Assembly: GCF_900108315.1 (NCBI RefSeq)
Contig: NZ_FNVB01000010.1
Coordinates: 1-64,000 of the forward strand
DNA from: Saccharopolyspora kobensis
Lineage (GTDB): Bacteria > Actinomycetota > Actinomycetes > Mycobacteriales > Pseudonocardiaceae
DNA length: 64,000 nucleotides
Direction: 5' to 3'
Of the stretch, positions 43,775 to 52,188 are shown piece after piece. Both the position numbers and the translations under genes were made by a program. Position 1 is the stretch's first letter, and each line of letters begins with the position of its first letter. The notes under the pieces were generated by a model that saw only the letters and a list, made by a program, of their open reading frames with translations, made no database searches and was not told where the DNA came from.

Positions 43775-43814
43775 CGCGGTCCACCCGCCGGAGTGACCCG
43801 GCGGGTGGACCGCG
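43775..43814 (-). terminator. terminator of the glycosyltransferase gene
   Basis: A perfect 17-bp inverted repeat (43775-43791 with 43798-43814), loop 6 nt, 7 nt beyond the glycosyltransferase stop codon. Confidence 0.8.
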
Positions 43815-43820
43815 GTGCGG

Positions 43821-45002
43821 TCACAGCAGCGCTTCGACGATCTCGACGGCCCGCGCCAGACCACCGGCCTCCTTGATCTCGCGCCGCATGTCGGCCAGCC
43901 GGTTCCGGATCTCCTCGTCCGAGGTGACCTTCTCCAGCGCGGCGCGCAGCTGCTCCGGCGTGGCCGTCGCACCGTCCAGCTGGACGCCCAGGCCGAGCTC
44001 CTCGATCCGGGCCGCGTTCATGAACTGGTCGGCGGCCTGCGGCACCGCGATCAGCGGAACGCCGTGGTGCAGGCCCTCCATCGTGCCGCCCATCCCGGCG
44101 TGCGTGATGAACGCGCTGGCCCGGGACAGCATCCGGACCTGCGGGATCCACTGGTGCACTTCGAAGTTCGCCGGGATCTCACCGAGTTCTGCCGGATCGA
44201 CCGACTTCCCGACCGACAGCACCACGTGCCAGTCGAGATCGGCGAACGCGCGCAGGCACGTCCGGTAGAAGTCCAGGCGATCGTTGTAGGCCGAACCCAG
44301 CGAGATCACCAGGACCGGCCGGTCGTCCGGCGCCTCCCAGTCCCCTTGGAAGGCCCGCTCGGTCAGCATCGGACCGACGAACGTGTAAGCGTCCGCCGCC
44401 TGGTCCCCGAAGTACTGGAAGCTCCGCGGAAGGGTCACGATGCACCGGCGCGGGTGCATGAAGTCCTTCTCCCGCAGCGTCAGGCCCTGCTCGGCGAAGT
44501 ACTCGTCGTAGGCCTCCTGGACCGCGATCTTCTCGGGCGTGGGAGTCATGTCCAGGACCGATTCCAGGCCCGGGGTGTAGACGTGCGTCGGGCACAGCTG
44601 GAGTTCCGGCACGCCCCACTTCTCGGCCAGCGCGAGGAAGTCCGGGAGGTCGTACACGACGAGATCGGGCCGGTCCGCCGCGTACGCCCGTTCGAGCTGC
44701 GGCACGACCGTCTTCGTCTCCTCCAGGAACATCAACCTCGCCTCGACCTCCTCGTCCGGCCACTCCTGGCGAGTGGCGGTGGGCGAGCCCGGCAGCGTCG
44801 AGGCGTAGCGGACCGGCGTGGCCCCGGCCTCGGCGACCAGGTCGGCGAGCGGTTCGGTCACCGCGTAGGACACGTGGTGGCCGCGGTTCACCAGCTCCGC
44901 GACCAGCGCGAGGGTCGGATTGATGTGCCCGTGCGCCGGAATGGTGAAGAACCCGATGTGCGCGGGCTTGGTGCGGTGCGTGTTCTGGGTGGAGTCGGCC
45001 AT
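43821..45002 (-). CDS. macrolide-type UDP-glycosyltransferase (MGT/OleD-like)
   Basis: A 393-aa GT-B, family GT1 enzyme. The N terminus has the acceptor-side His (FFTIPAHGHINPTLALV). The C-terminal donor site is the MGT signature WIPQVRMLSRASAFITHAGM followed by GGTMEGLHHGVPLIAVP and QAADQ. Enzymes of this group (OleD, OleI, MGT) glucosylate macrolides and phenolics, commonly for self-resistance. No antibiotic cluster adjoins it, so it probably works as a general detoxifying glycosyltransferase. Confidence 0.92.
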   Translation of the reverse strand: MADSTQNTHRTKPAHIGFFTIPAHGHINPTLALVAELVNRGHHVSYAVTEPLADLVAEAGATPVRYASTLPGSPTATRQEWPDEEVEARLMFLEETKTVVPQLERAYAADRPDLVVYDLPDFLALAEKWGVPELQLCPTHVYTPGLESVLDMTPTPEKIAVQEAYDEYFAEQGLTLREKDFMHPRRCIVTLPRSFQYFGDQAADAYTFVGPMLTERAFQGDWEAPDDRPVLVISLGSAYNDRLDFYRTCLRAFADLDWHVVLSVGKSVDPAELGEIPANFEVHQWIPQVRMLSRASAFITHAGMGGTMEGLHHGVPLIAVPQAADQFMNAARIEELGLGVQLDGATATPEQLRAALEKVTSDEEIRNRLADMRREIKEAGGLARAVEIVEALL

Positions 45003-45707
45003 CTGCTGATTGCTCCTGATCGAAAGTGCCCTCGCGCAGCGAGGGACGGCTCAACGATGTCGGTGATCGCGCCCGGGCAGCACCTCACGCCGCTTCGACC
45101 GCGAGCGGCCGGAGCCGACTCGCAGCGTGCGTTCACAGTGCGGAGGTGTTTCAGCGGACGGCGAAGGCCGCCACGCCGAATCGATGCGGGCGCGCAAAAG
45201 TGCGCGGCTGAGCGGGCGGGATGAATCCGCCGCGCGATGCCGGCATCGAGAGCGAGATCAGAGGTAGAGCTGCTTCTGGACCATGCGGACACGGTAGCGC
45301 AGCCCGCGCTCGTTGTCGCTTTCTTTTTCGCGCACCCGGCGCCGTTCCGTTCACCCGCGCCCAACACCCGGTCCGCGCCCTCGCCAACGTCGACGAGCTC
45401 GTGCTCGGGTGTTCAACGTGGACCGCGCGAAGACGATCGAGTCGTTCCGCCGCCTCGCCGAGCTCGACATCGAGATCGCCTGCTTCGGCCACGGCGACCC
45501 GCTGGTCGGCGACGCGGACGCGAAACTCCGTGCAGCAGACGAGTTCAACGATTGACCACTTCGGACAGTCCCAGTGTTGCCTTACCCAGCGGTCCAGGTG
45601 CCCGAACCACGACGTCCCGCAATTCGGCCTGCTCGCGCGCGCTGGAACGGCGGGCGTGCCCACTTCACGGCCTGTCCCAGCAGGGCGAGAGCCGTGCAGT
45701 CCCAGCC
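45003..45707. other. gene-poor interval with decayed sequence
   Basis: Between the glycosyltransferase start and the IMPase-like gene no intact gene is seen. Several long antisense frames (for example 45237-46757) lack recognisable content. It contains a metallo-beta-lactamase remnant and is probably decaying DNA. Confidence 0.55.
45412..45555 (+). pseudogene. 3' remnant of a metallo-beta-lactamase-fold hydrolase gene
   Basis: The last 46 codons of a short frame read FNVDRAKTIESFRRLAELDI then EIACFGHGDPLVGDADAKLR. This is the C terminus of MBL-fold hydrolases, including the terminal metal-ligand His in CFGHGDPL. No N-terminal part with HxHxDH is seen upstream; the preceding codons are Arg/Pro-rich and unrelated. 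It is therefore a truncated gene remnant. Confidence 0.7.
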
Positions 45708-46505
45708 CTACATCCGGCCGCGGATCATCGACATCAGCAGCCCGTGGGTCTCACCGTCGGCGGCGACCACGAGCCCACGACCCGTTTCGCCGACCGGGGC
45801 ACCGTCCACCCCGGTGACGACGCAGCCGGCAGCCCGGCACAACGCGATCCCAGCGGCGAAGTGCACGCTCCTGGACAGGTCGCCGCCATCGGTGACGTAC
45901 GCGGCGCGCTTGCCCGCCGCGACCCAGGCCAGCGCGAGCGACGTCGACACGACCCGCGGCCGGAAGCGCTCGACGAATTCAGGGTTCGACAGCAGGTCCA
46001 CGGCCCGGAACCCGGGCGCGCTCAGGAACGGCGGATCCAAGTTGACGTCCACCAACCGCGTGGCGGGCGTAGGCGTCAGCCCCGCATCGACCCCATCCTT
46101 GCGCACCCAGGCGGTCTCACCGTCGGTGAAGAAGACCTCCCCGCTGAACGGGTCGGCCACTGCCGCCGCCCCATCGCGCAGCGCCACGTTGACGGCCACC
46201 AGCATGTTGCCGACGGCGTAGTTCAGCGTTCCGCACAAGGGATCCACCAGCCACTGGCGCCCAGCGTCGGCGGCACCCCGCTGACCGCTTTCCTCGCCGA
46301 GCACCGCATCATCGGGCCGAGCAACGCGGATGACGTCGAGGATCGCCTTCTCGGCCGCCACATCGGCGGTGGTGGCGAAGTCCCCGGCACCCTTGTCGAT
46401 GTGGTCGAGCCGCTGACCGTACATGCCGCGGACCACATCCGCGCCGGCCCGCGCCCCGGCTACCGCGACTTCCACATCGTCGGAAACCCCATGTGCGTTG
46501 ATCAC
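45708..46505 (-). CDS. IMPase-fold protein lacking catalytic metal ligands
   Basis: A 265-aa protein of the inositol-monophosphatase superfamily. The first ligand motif is kept (LGEESG, E71) and D88 of DPLCGTLNYAVG remains, but the second Asp of DPIDGT is Cys (C91). The Asp of the usual WDxAAG is also lost: SVHFAAG gives H215. By sequence it cannot hold the normal two- or three-metal site, so it may be a different hydrolase or a non-enzymatic protein. Compare the intact HisN-like protein at 8.8 kb. Leaderless GTG 7 nt after TAGCCT. Confidence 0.82.
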   Translation of the reverse strand: MINAHGVSDDVEVAVAGARAGADVVRGMYGQRLDHIDKGAGDFATTADVAAEKAILDVIRVARPDDAVLGEESGQRGAADAGRQWLVDPLCGTLNYAVGNMLVAVNVALRDGAAAVADPFSGEVFFTDGETAWVRKDGVDAGLTPTPATRLVDVNLDPPFLSAPGFRAVDLLSNPEFVERFRPRVVSTSLALAWVAAGKRAAYVTDGGDLSRSVHFAAGIALCRAAGCVVTGVDGAPVGETGRGLVVAADGETHGLLMSMIRGRM

Positions 46506-46512
46506 GCCGTCC

Positions 46513-46518
46513 AGGCTA
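46513..46518 (-). promoter_or_regulatory. -10 hexamer TAGCCT of leaderless IMPase-like gene
   Basis: TAGCCT on the minus strand, 7 nt, then the GTG at 46505. Confidence 0.55.
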
Positions 46519-46801
46519 TAGAGACCGAACGTCCTCCCTGGCAAGCCTTCCCGCTCATCGCACCGACTGCGAAGCTGAGCCGCTCCCGGGCCGCGTGCGA
46601 CGTCCTTGGCGGATTCCCGTTCGTCGCCGCACCCGCGTCCTCGCCGAACTGCGCGCCGAGGCCACCCGCTTCGGCCACAGTGCTCGGACCCGTCGCAACG
46701 CCGGTGCCGGACTCCGGGCAGCGGCCGCGAAATCACCGGCTGACCGCCGCCGCCTGACCGTGAGGCCGCCCAAATCGCACCGGGTGCTCGATCGGTTGAC
46801 G

Positions 46802-46807
46802 TAGCCT
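46802..46807 (+). promoter_or_regulatory. -10 hexamer TAGCCT of the 411-aa protein gene
   Basis: TAGCCT, 6 nt, then the GTG at 46814. Confidence 0.55.
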
Positions 46808-46813
46808 GCTCCG

Positions 46814-48049
46814 GTGAACCGGCTGGACCTCCTCTCTGCCATCGGCGAAGCGCTTCACCTCGGTCACCCGTACGACGAGCAACCAGCTGCGCAACATGGT
46901 GGAAACGGGCGGCGGGTCCTCGGCGGGACGGTCGACGGCGGCCGAGTGGCGTGGGTCGAGACGTTCACCGGTCAACCGGTGAACGGCCACGCGCCCATCA
47001 GCACCGCCATCCACATCGCCGGGCGCGGCCTGCAGCACTCCTGCGTCCCCGTGGAGACCTACAACCCGCACTTCGGCTGTCACGTCGAGCTGATCCGGTT
47101 CTTCGACGACGCGCTCATCACCGTTTACCGGGAAAAGCACCTCACGGTCGTGAGTCGCCTGGAGATCGGCACCACCGAACAAACCCTGCTCGCCGTGACC
47201 GGGCCCACCGCAACCGTCGACGACCTGCTGCTGAGCCCGGACCACGAACACAGCTGCATCCGCGTGCTCCGCTTGCCCGACCTGCACCCCTGCCTGCCGT
47301 TGCCCGTTGCCCCAGCAGAGGGTCCCGATCGAGTGCAGCTCCGCTCCGCACCGGAGGGCGCATCCGCGCACTGGCGCGAAGGCCGGAGCTGGCCGTTGCG
47401 GCTCCCGACCCGGGACCAGCGCGGTTTCCCAGACCGCCGCGACCTGTGGGAACGCCTCCGCGCCGAGCTCGTCGGCCCGGACCTGCCAACGGACGGACCG
47501 TCCATCATGATCGGCGCGGTGACGCCGTTCCTGGACCACCCGTTCGTCAGCACGGTCACCGGACGGGCCAGCTGGCAGGACCCGGCGGCGCCGCCACCGG
47601 ACGAGACTTCGCGCCTCTACCACGAGTTGCCCGACGTCCCCGAACGCTGCGATGCACCGTGGTGGTTCCCGGCCGGGTACTACCACTACCTCCGCACCGA
47701 TCAAGAGCACGGTGGCGCAGGCCGACCCGACGAAGCGTCCCGGTGGTTGGACTGGCTGGAGCGCCTCGCCACCGAACATCCCGATCAACGCCCTGGCGGC
47801 TGGGAACCGCAGTGGGAGCTGGCCGAAGGCGCCACCCACCTGGCCCTGACCGCCATCCGACTGCACGCCGGATTGCTCGCGGAGGTGTGCCGAGACGGCC
47901 GGCTGCCGGATCTGCCGTGGGCCGAAACGCACGTCGCGGAAACACCCTGGCGCTATCCCAAGGGCTTTCGCAGAGCGTGGAGCCGGCTGCCCCGGCGGTT
48001 CCGCCCAGGGAGCTTCCGCCAACGCCCGCAGCGCGCGGCCGACTGCTGA
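46814..48049 (+). CDS. hypothetical protein, 411 aa
   Basis: Not recognised. The protein is soluble by appearance, with no signal peptide or membrane segment. It is rich in Trp, His and Pro, with clusters such as FDDALITVYREKH, WWFPAGYYHYLRTDQEHGG (about residue 280) and WAETHVAETPWRYPKGF near the end. Codon use looks normal for the window (high GC at third positions). GTG start with a leaderless -10 signal 6 nt upstream. It is convergent with the TPR gene and has no partner gene. Confidence 0.75.
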   Translation: MNRLDLLSAIGEALHLGHPYDEQPAAQHGGNGRRVLGGTVDGGRVAWVETFTGQPVNGHAPISTAIHIAGRGLQHSCVPVETYNPHFGCHVELIRFFDDALITVYREKHLTVVSRLEIGTTEQTLLAVTGPTATVDDLLLSPDHEHSCIRVLRLPDLHPCLPLPVAPAEGPDRVQLRSAPEGASAHWREGRSWPLRLPTRDQRGFPDRRDLWERLRAELVGPDLPTDGPSIMIGAVTPFLDHPFVSTVTGRASWQDPAAPPPDETSRLYHELPDVPERCDAPWWFPAGYYHYLRTDQEHGGAGRPDEASRWLDWLERLATEHPDQRPGGWEPQWELAEGATHLALTAIRLHAGLLAEVCRDGRLPDLPWAETHVAETPWRYPKGFRRAWSRLPRRFRPGSFRQRPQRAADC

Positions 48050-48065
48050 TCGGGCGGAGGCTGGT

Positions 48066-49094
48066 TCACGCCACCAGTTCGATCAGCTCGTCGAGGGCGT
48101 CCTGCACCATCTTCCTGGTGTGCCGCAGCTCCCGGGTGTCCAACGAGTCGCGGAGAGCGATCAGGTCGCGCTCGGTGGCTGGTCGGGGCCGGCCCAGCTT
48201 GTCGCGGCTCTTCAGCAGACCCAGCTCGGCCAGCGCCGCACCGCGCGGTTCGTTGATGGCGCGGAACATCTTCTGCGCCTCCTCGTAAGTGCGAGTCGCC
48301 TCGCCGTACCAGCAGGCGCGGAACAGGATGTTGCCGCGCATCTTCCGGTTGTAGGCCAGCGCGCTGGACAGATCCATGCGGCGGCAGATCTGCTCGCCCT
48401 TCGACAGCAGGCGCAACGCCTCGTCGTGCTCGCCGCGCAGCGACAGCACGTCGGCCATGCCGCGCAGCGCCCAGGCGAGTCCCCGCTCGTCGCCGCCGTC
48501 CTCGGCGATCTGGGCGGCCTCGGCGAAGCGCTCCCACGCCGCGTCCAGGTCGCCCGCGTTCCGGTCGAGCTGCGCCAGTCCTTCCAGCGCCCACACCGTG
48601 TGCCTGGTCTCCCCCCGCTTGCGCGCTTCGGCGAGCAGCTTCTCGTGCAGGTCGCGGGCTTCCGCGTAGTCACCGCGGATCCGCAGCGTTTCGGCGATCC
48701 CGGCCACCGAGTACCCCAGCGCCACCACGTCACCGGCCCGGGTCGCCGCATCGCGGGCGAGGCCGAGCCAGCGCAGCGCAGCGGTCATCTGCCCGCGCTG
48801 CCGGGCCAGCGTGCCGCCGTTCCACAGCGCCCACGCCATCGCACCCGGTTCATCGGCTGCCTTGGCCGCCCGGAAGCTGGCCCGCCAGGCCACATCGGCC
48901 TCGGCGATCCTGCCCAGCCGCCGGCACGCCTCGGACTCCACCAACCGCGCCTGGGAGAGCGCCAGACCGTCGTTCTCCTCCGTCGCGCGGGCCACCTCCG
49001 CACGAGCCTTGGCCAGCGCGTCCTCGTAGTTCGTGTTCACCGACAGGTTCCGAAGCGCCCCCTGGAACTCCGGTGCGAACGCCTTGCCGTACAT
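48066..49094 (-). CDS. tetratricopeptide-repeat protein
   Basis: A 342-aa all-helical protein made of about seven TPR-type helical pairs of 34-40 residues, for example AMAWALWNGGTLARQRGQMT, ALGYSVAGIAETLRIRGDYA and WALRGMADVLSLRGEHDEAL. TPR arrays bind peptides or partner proteins; no effector or DNA-binding domain is attached. The ATG at 49094 is provisional: the frame is open further upstream, with a GTG three codons before (GGGAAG at 6 nt). No operon partner. Confidence 0.78.
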   Translation of the reverse strand: MYGKAFAPEFQGALRNLSVNTNYEDALAKARAEVARATEENDGLALSQARLVESEACRRLGRIAEADVAWRASFRAAKAADEPGAMAWALWNGGTLARQRGQMTAALRWLGLARDAATRAGDVVALGYSVAGIAETLRIRGDYAEARDLHEKLLAEARKRGETRHTVWALEGLAQLDRNAGDLDAAWERFAEAAQIAEDGGDERGLAWALRGMADVLSLRGEHDEALRLLSKGEQICRRMDLSSALAYNRKMRGNILFRACWYGEATRTYEEAQKMFRAINEPRGAALAELGLLKSRDKLGRPRPATERDLIALRDSLDTRELRHTRKMVQDALDELIELVA

Positions 49095-49327
49095 CTCGGC
49101 CACCTCGTGCTTCCCAACCGCTTGGTGCCAAGACGCACCAATCTCGCTGCGGGCCGGTTCACCCGTCGATCCCCTGGAACGGGGAACCGGCCCTTGTTCG
49201 ACCCCCGACGACGTCCAAGCTATGGCGCGGCGGGGGTTCAGCGGATCAGCCGATCTGTCAGGCGGAGTCGACCGATCGGCCAGGAAGCGGAGGCGCCGCC
49301 TCGTACTTTCGGCCGAGGCCGAAAAGA

Positions 49328-49726
49328 TCAGGGCCGTGCCGACCGGCCGGGGCGCTGCGCCTCCGGCAGCCGGCACGCCGGAGTGCCGCCGGGCAACCGG
49401 TAGCGGTTGGCGGCGACACCGCGGTAGGCGAGTTCGGCCAGCGCGCGCACCACCGGTGCGGACAGCACCAGACCCGCGACCGGCCACGGCAGGCGGCAGC
49501 TCTTGAGCAGCTCGGCGACCGCGGCCGCCCCGCCGAAGACCCGCCCGGACGGCGCCACCCACAGCACCTCGTGCCGCGCCCGGTCCGGAGTCGTCCGGTA
49601 GGCCGCCAGATCGGCTTCCTGCCAGGCGAGCACGCGCATCCGCACCGGCAGGCGCTCGGCCCACCGAGCGCTGCGCGTGCAGAAGCCGCAGTCCCCGTCG
49701 TAGATGAGCACCGGAAGTTCGGCCAT
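49328..49726 (-). CDS. DCC-family thiol-disulfide oxidoreductase-like protein (DUF393)
   Basis: A 132-aa thioredoxin-like protein with the DCC motif YDGDCGFC (C13, C16) and the later signature GGAAAVAELL. DUF393 proteins are small membrane-associated or cytoplasmic redox proteins of unknown substrate. The upstream sequence up to the start codon belongs to a repeat also found before mnhF at 63.5 kb, including a GGAGAGG that serves as ribosome binding site. Confidence 0.85.
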   Translation of the reverse strand: MAELPVLIYDGDCGFCTRSARWAERLPVRMRVLAWQEADLAAYRTTPDRARHEVLWVAPSGRVFGGAAAVAELLKSCRLPWPVAGLVLSAPVVRALAELAYRGVAANRYRLPGGTPACRLPEAQRPGRSARP

Positions 49727-49860
49727 GAGCAGTCCGCCTCTCCGCTATCTCTCAGTGGTGGTCGCGCCCAGGACCGAACTCGCGTTGCGCGGTTTCTCGT
49801 GGCTGGGATGCATCACGCCCCCTGAAGTGCGGTTGCGCAGGACTCGGGTGACACGAGGGG
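49727..49860 (-). repeat. about 130-bp intergenic repeat, copy 1
   Basis: Read on the plus strand it contains CAGTCCGCCTCTCCGC, CAGTGGTGG, CCGAACTCGCGTT, CGCGGTTTCTCGTGGCT and CATCACGCCCCC in the same order as 63546-63673. A 6-nt insertion (GGATGC) is the main difference. It lies between the lpdA-like stop and the DCC start. Confidence 0.8.
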
Positions 49861-49896
49861 TGCCACGACCGCTCCCGCCGACCGGGGAAGTGCGGG

Positions 49897-51300
49897 TCAG
49901 TCCAGGTCGTCGTGCCGCATCAGCAGCCGACCGGCCTCGGTCAGCGAGCCCGACAGCGACGGGTACACCGAGAACGTGTTGGCCAGGTTGTCCACCGTCA
50001 CCTGGTTCTGCACCGCGAGCGCGATCGGCAGGATCAGCTCGCTGGCGTTCGGCGACACCACGACACCGCCCACCACCACGCCGGTCTGCGGGCGGCAGAA
50101 GACCTTGAGGAAACCGCGGCGCAGTCCCTCCATCTTCGCGCGCGGGTTCGTGGCCAGCGGCATCATCACGGTCCGCGCAGGCACCTCACCGCTGTCGATG
50201 GCCTGCTGGCTGATGCCGACGGTGGCGATCTCCGGGTGGGTGAAGACGTTCGCGGCGACGGTCTTGAGCTTGATCGGCGTGACGCCCTCGCCGAGGGCGT
50301 GCCACATCGCGATCCGGCCCTGCATGCCCGCCACCGAGGCCAGCAGCAGCAGACCGGTGCAGTCGCCTGCCGCGTAGACGCCCGGCACGCAGGTCCGCGA
50401 CACCCGGTCGACCGGGATGTAACCGCCGCGGTCGGTCTCGACGCCGATCCGCTCCAGCCCGATGTCCTCGGTGTTGGGGACCGACCCCACCGTCATCAGC
50501 GCGTGGCTGGCCTCGACCTGGCGGCCGTCGGCCAGGTGGATCAGCACCCCGGTGTCGGTGCGCTCCACCTTCTCCGCGCGGGCGTGCTTGACGACCTCGG
50601 TGCCGCGCTCGGCGAACACCTCCTCCAGCACCGCGGCCGCGTCGGCGTCCTCGTGCGGCAGCACCCGGTCGCGGCTGGAGATCATGGTGACCTTGACGCC
50701 CATCTCGGTGTAGGCGGAGGCGAACTCCACACCGGTGACGCCGGAGCCGATCACCGCCAGGTGCTCGGGCAGTTCGGGCAGGTCGAAGAGCTGCCGCCAG
50801 GTGAGGATGCGCTCCCCGTCCGGCTCGGCGCCCTTGAGGACCCGCGGCGTGGCGCCGGTGGCGATCAGCACCACGTCGGCGGTCAGCTCCTGGTGGGTGC
50901 CGTCGGCGAGATCGACGCCGACCTGGTGCACCGCCATGCCCTTGGCCGGGTTGGTGAAGCGCGCCCGACCGGGCAGGATCTTCACACCTTCGCGGCGGAC
51001 CCGGGAGCGGATGTCCGCGGACTGGGCGAGCGCGAGGCCCTTCACCCGGCCGTGCACGACCGCCACGTCGACGTCGGAGTCCTCGGTCTTCGCGCGGATG
51101 CCGAGCTCGCGGGCGTCCCGGTACGCCGAGCGCGCACCAGCGGAGGCGATGAAGGTCTTCGACGGCACGCAGTCGTAGAGCACGCAAGCCCCACCGAGGC
51201 CCTCCGGCTCGACCAGCGTGACGTCCGCCCCGTTCGACGCGGCGACCAGTGCTGCCTCGTAGCCAGCCGGGCCGCCTCCCATGATCACGATGCGGGTCAC
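49897..51300 (-). CDS. lpdA: LpdA-type flavoprotein, NAD(P)H-quinone dehydrogenase
   Basis: A 467-aa FAD/NAD(P)-binding protein of the pyridine nucleotide-disulfide oxidoreductase family. The N-terminal FAD motif is IVIMGGGPAGYEAAL and the second dinucleotide site VIGSGVTGVEFASAY. C39 and C44 (GGACVLYDCVPSKT) could form a redox disulfide. The C-terminal His-Glu pair of dihydrolipoamide dehydrogenases (HPTLSE) is YPSLSG here, so it is not a lipoamide dehydrogenase. This matches M. tuberculosis LpdA (Rv3303c), reported as an NAD(P)H-quinone reductase protecting from oxidative stress. The gene pair with Rv3304-like GGCT is conserved. Confidence 0.9.
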   Translation of the reverse strand: MTRIVIMGGGPAGYEAALVAASNGADVTLVEPEGLGGACVLYDCVPSKTFIASAGARSAYRDARELGIRAKTEDSDVDVAVVHGRVKGLALAQSADIRSRVRREGVKILPGRARFTNPAKGMAVHQVGVDLADGTHQELTADVVLIATGATPRVLKGAEPDGERILTWRQLFDLPELPEHLAVIGSGVTGVEFASAYTEMGVKVTMISSRDRVLPHEDADAAAVLEEVFAERGTEVVKHARAEKVERTDTGVLIHLADGRQVEASHALMTVGSVPNTEDIGLERIGVETDRGGYIPVDRVSRTCVPGVYAAGDCTGLLLLASVAGMQGRIAMWHALGEGVTPIKLKTVAANVFTHPEIATVGISQQAIDSGEVPARTVMMPLATNPRAKMEGLRRGFLKVFCRPQTGVVVGGVVVSPNASELILPIALAVQNQVTVDNLANTFSVYPSLSGSLTEAGRLLMRHDDLD

Positions 51301-51606
51301 TTCGCGTTCCTCCCGATGCCTGCCGTGTGGGCGCCAGACTCACCGTACGCTGCGCGTAGTCCGGTCAATTCGGGTGGTGTCGCCCGAATTGACCACCGTG
51401 GCGCACCCCACAGCGCGGTGACGACCGAGGGTCACCGCCGCGCTGGGTCACTCCCATTCTGATCGGTCGCCGCGGCCGCGTCGCCCCGGAAGATCCCGGC
51501 CGGGACCGCGCAAACCGGACGGGGCGGCAGAAGACGGTCTCGACTACCCACTTTTGTGACGCGGTCCGCTCCGCCGCGCGGGCTGTCGATCGCTACCCTG
51601 TTGGGC
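51301..51606. promoter_or_regulatory. divergent intergenic region with an inverted repeat
   Basis: No gene. It has a perfect 12-bp inverted repeat GGTCAATTCGGG/CCCGAATTGACC (51363-51374 with 51383-51394), 63 nt upstream of the lpdA start. Possible operator or hairpin. The GGCT promoter TACCCT (51594-51599) ends the region. Confidence 0.55.
51594..51599 (+). promoter_or_regulatory. -10 hexamer TACCCT of leaderless GGCT gene
   Basis: TACCCT, 7 nt, then the GTG at 51607. Confidence 0.55.
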
Positions 51607-52077
51607 GTGCCTCTGTACGCCGCGTACGGGTCCAACATGGATCCGGCCCAGATGTTGAAGCGAGCGCCGCATTCGCCGCTGGCGGGTTCGGGCTGGCTGA
51701 TGGACTGGCGGTTGACCTTCGGCGGCGAGGACTACGGCTGGGAAGGCGCTCTAGCCACCATCGTCGAACACCCCGGGGAGCAGGTCTTCACGGTGCTCTA
51801 CGACGTCAGCCCGGAGGACGAGCGGCAGCTCGACAACTGGGAGGGCGCCGAGCTGGGCATGCACAAGAAGCTCCGGCTGCGGGTGCAGACGCTGGACGGG
51901 CCGGTGCTGGCCTGGCTGTACGTGCTCGACGCCTACGAGGGCGGGCTGCCGTCGGCGCGCTACCTCGGTGTGATGGCCGATGCCGCCGAAGCCGCCGGAG
52001 CCCCGGAGGACTACGTCGAGAAGCTGCGGACGCGGCCGTGCCACAACGTCGGGCCCGGCTCCCCGCGTGACATCTGA
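51607..52077 (+). CDS. gamma-glutamylcyclotransferase-like (AIG2/GGCT) protein
   Basis: A 156-aa GGCT-fold protein. The diagnostic YAAYGSNMDPAQM (residues 4-16) is present, followed by VEHPGEQVFTVLYDV and the acidic catalytic region around LDNWEGAEL. Members cyclise gamma-glutamyl peptides to 5-oxoproline. Starting at GTG 51607 with a -10 hexamer 7 nt before, it lies divergent to lpdA exactly as Rv3304 does beside lpdA in M. tuberculosis. Confidence 0.88.
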   Translation: MPLYAAYGSNMDPAQMLKRAPHSPLAGSGWLMDWRLTFGGEDYGWEGALATIVEHPGEQVFTVLYDVSPEDERQLDNWEGAELGMHKKLRLRVQTLDGPVLAWLYVLDAYEGGLPSARYLGVMADAAEAAGAPEDYVEKLRTRPCHNVGPGSPRDI

Positions 52078-52093
52078 CCCGAACATCACGCCG

Positions 52094-52125
52094 CACGTGT
52101 GACAATCACTTCGATTGCACACGTG
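52094..52125. promoter_or_regulatory. inverted-repeat operator candidate before the second DeoR gene
   Basis: CACGTGTG, A, CAATC, 5 nt, GATTG, CACACGTG: arms of 8 and 5 bp stacked into a 32-bp dyad, 64 nt before the DeoR start. A symmetric protein-binding site or hairpin. Confidence 0.55.
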
Positions 52126-52188
52126 GTTGCTCGCCGCGTGCCGGGTGCGAACCGCGGCCGGCGGGCCCTTGAGGTGAGGGGTTTCGGC

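Larger units (their letters stand above)
46506..46813. other. divergent intergenic interval
   Basis: Two divergent leaderless promoters bound this stretch: TAGCCT at 46518-46513 (minus) and 46802-46807 (plus). Arg-rich reading frames inside it look like GC-rich shadows; no gene is supported. Confidence 0.5.

Noticed and set aside
45237-46757. 506-aa plus-strand frame over the decayed interval and IMPase-like gene
   Set aside because: No domains; mostly antisense to the IMPase-like gene.
49704-50108. 134-aa plus-strand frame through repeat copy 1
   Set aside because: Overlaps lpdA antisense for half its length; kept only as a note on the frame shared between repeat copies.
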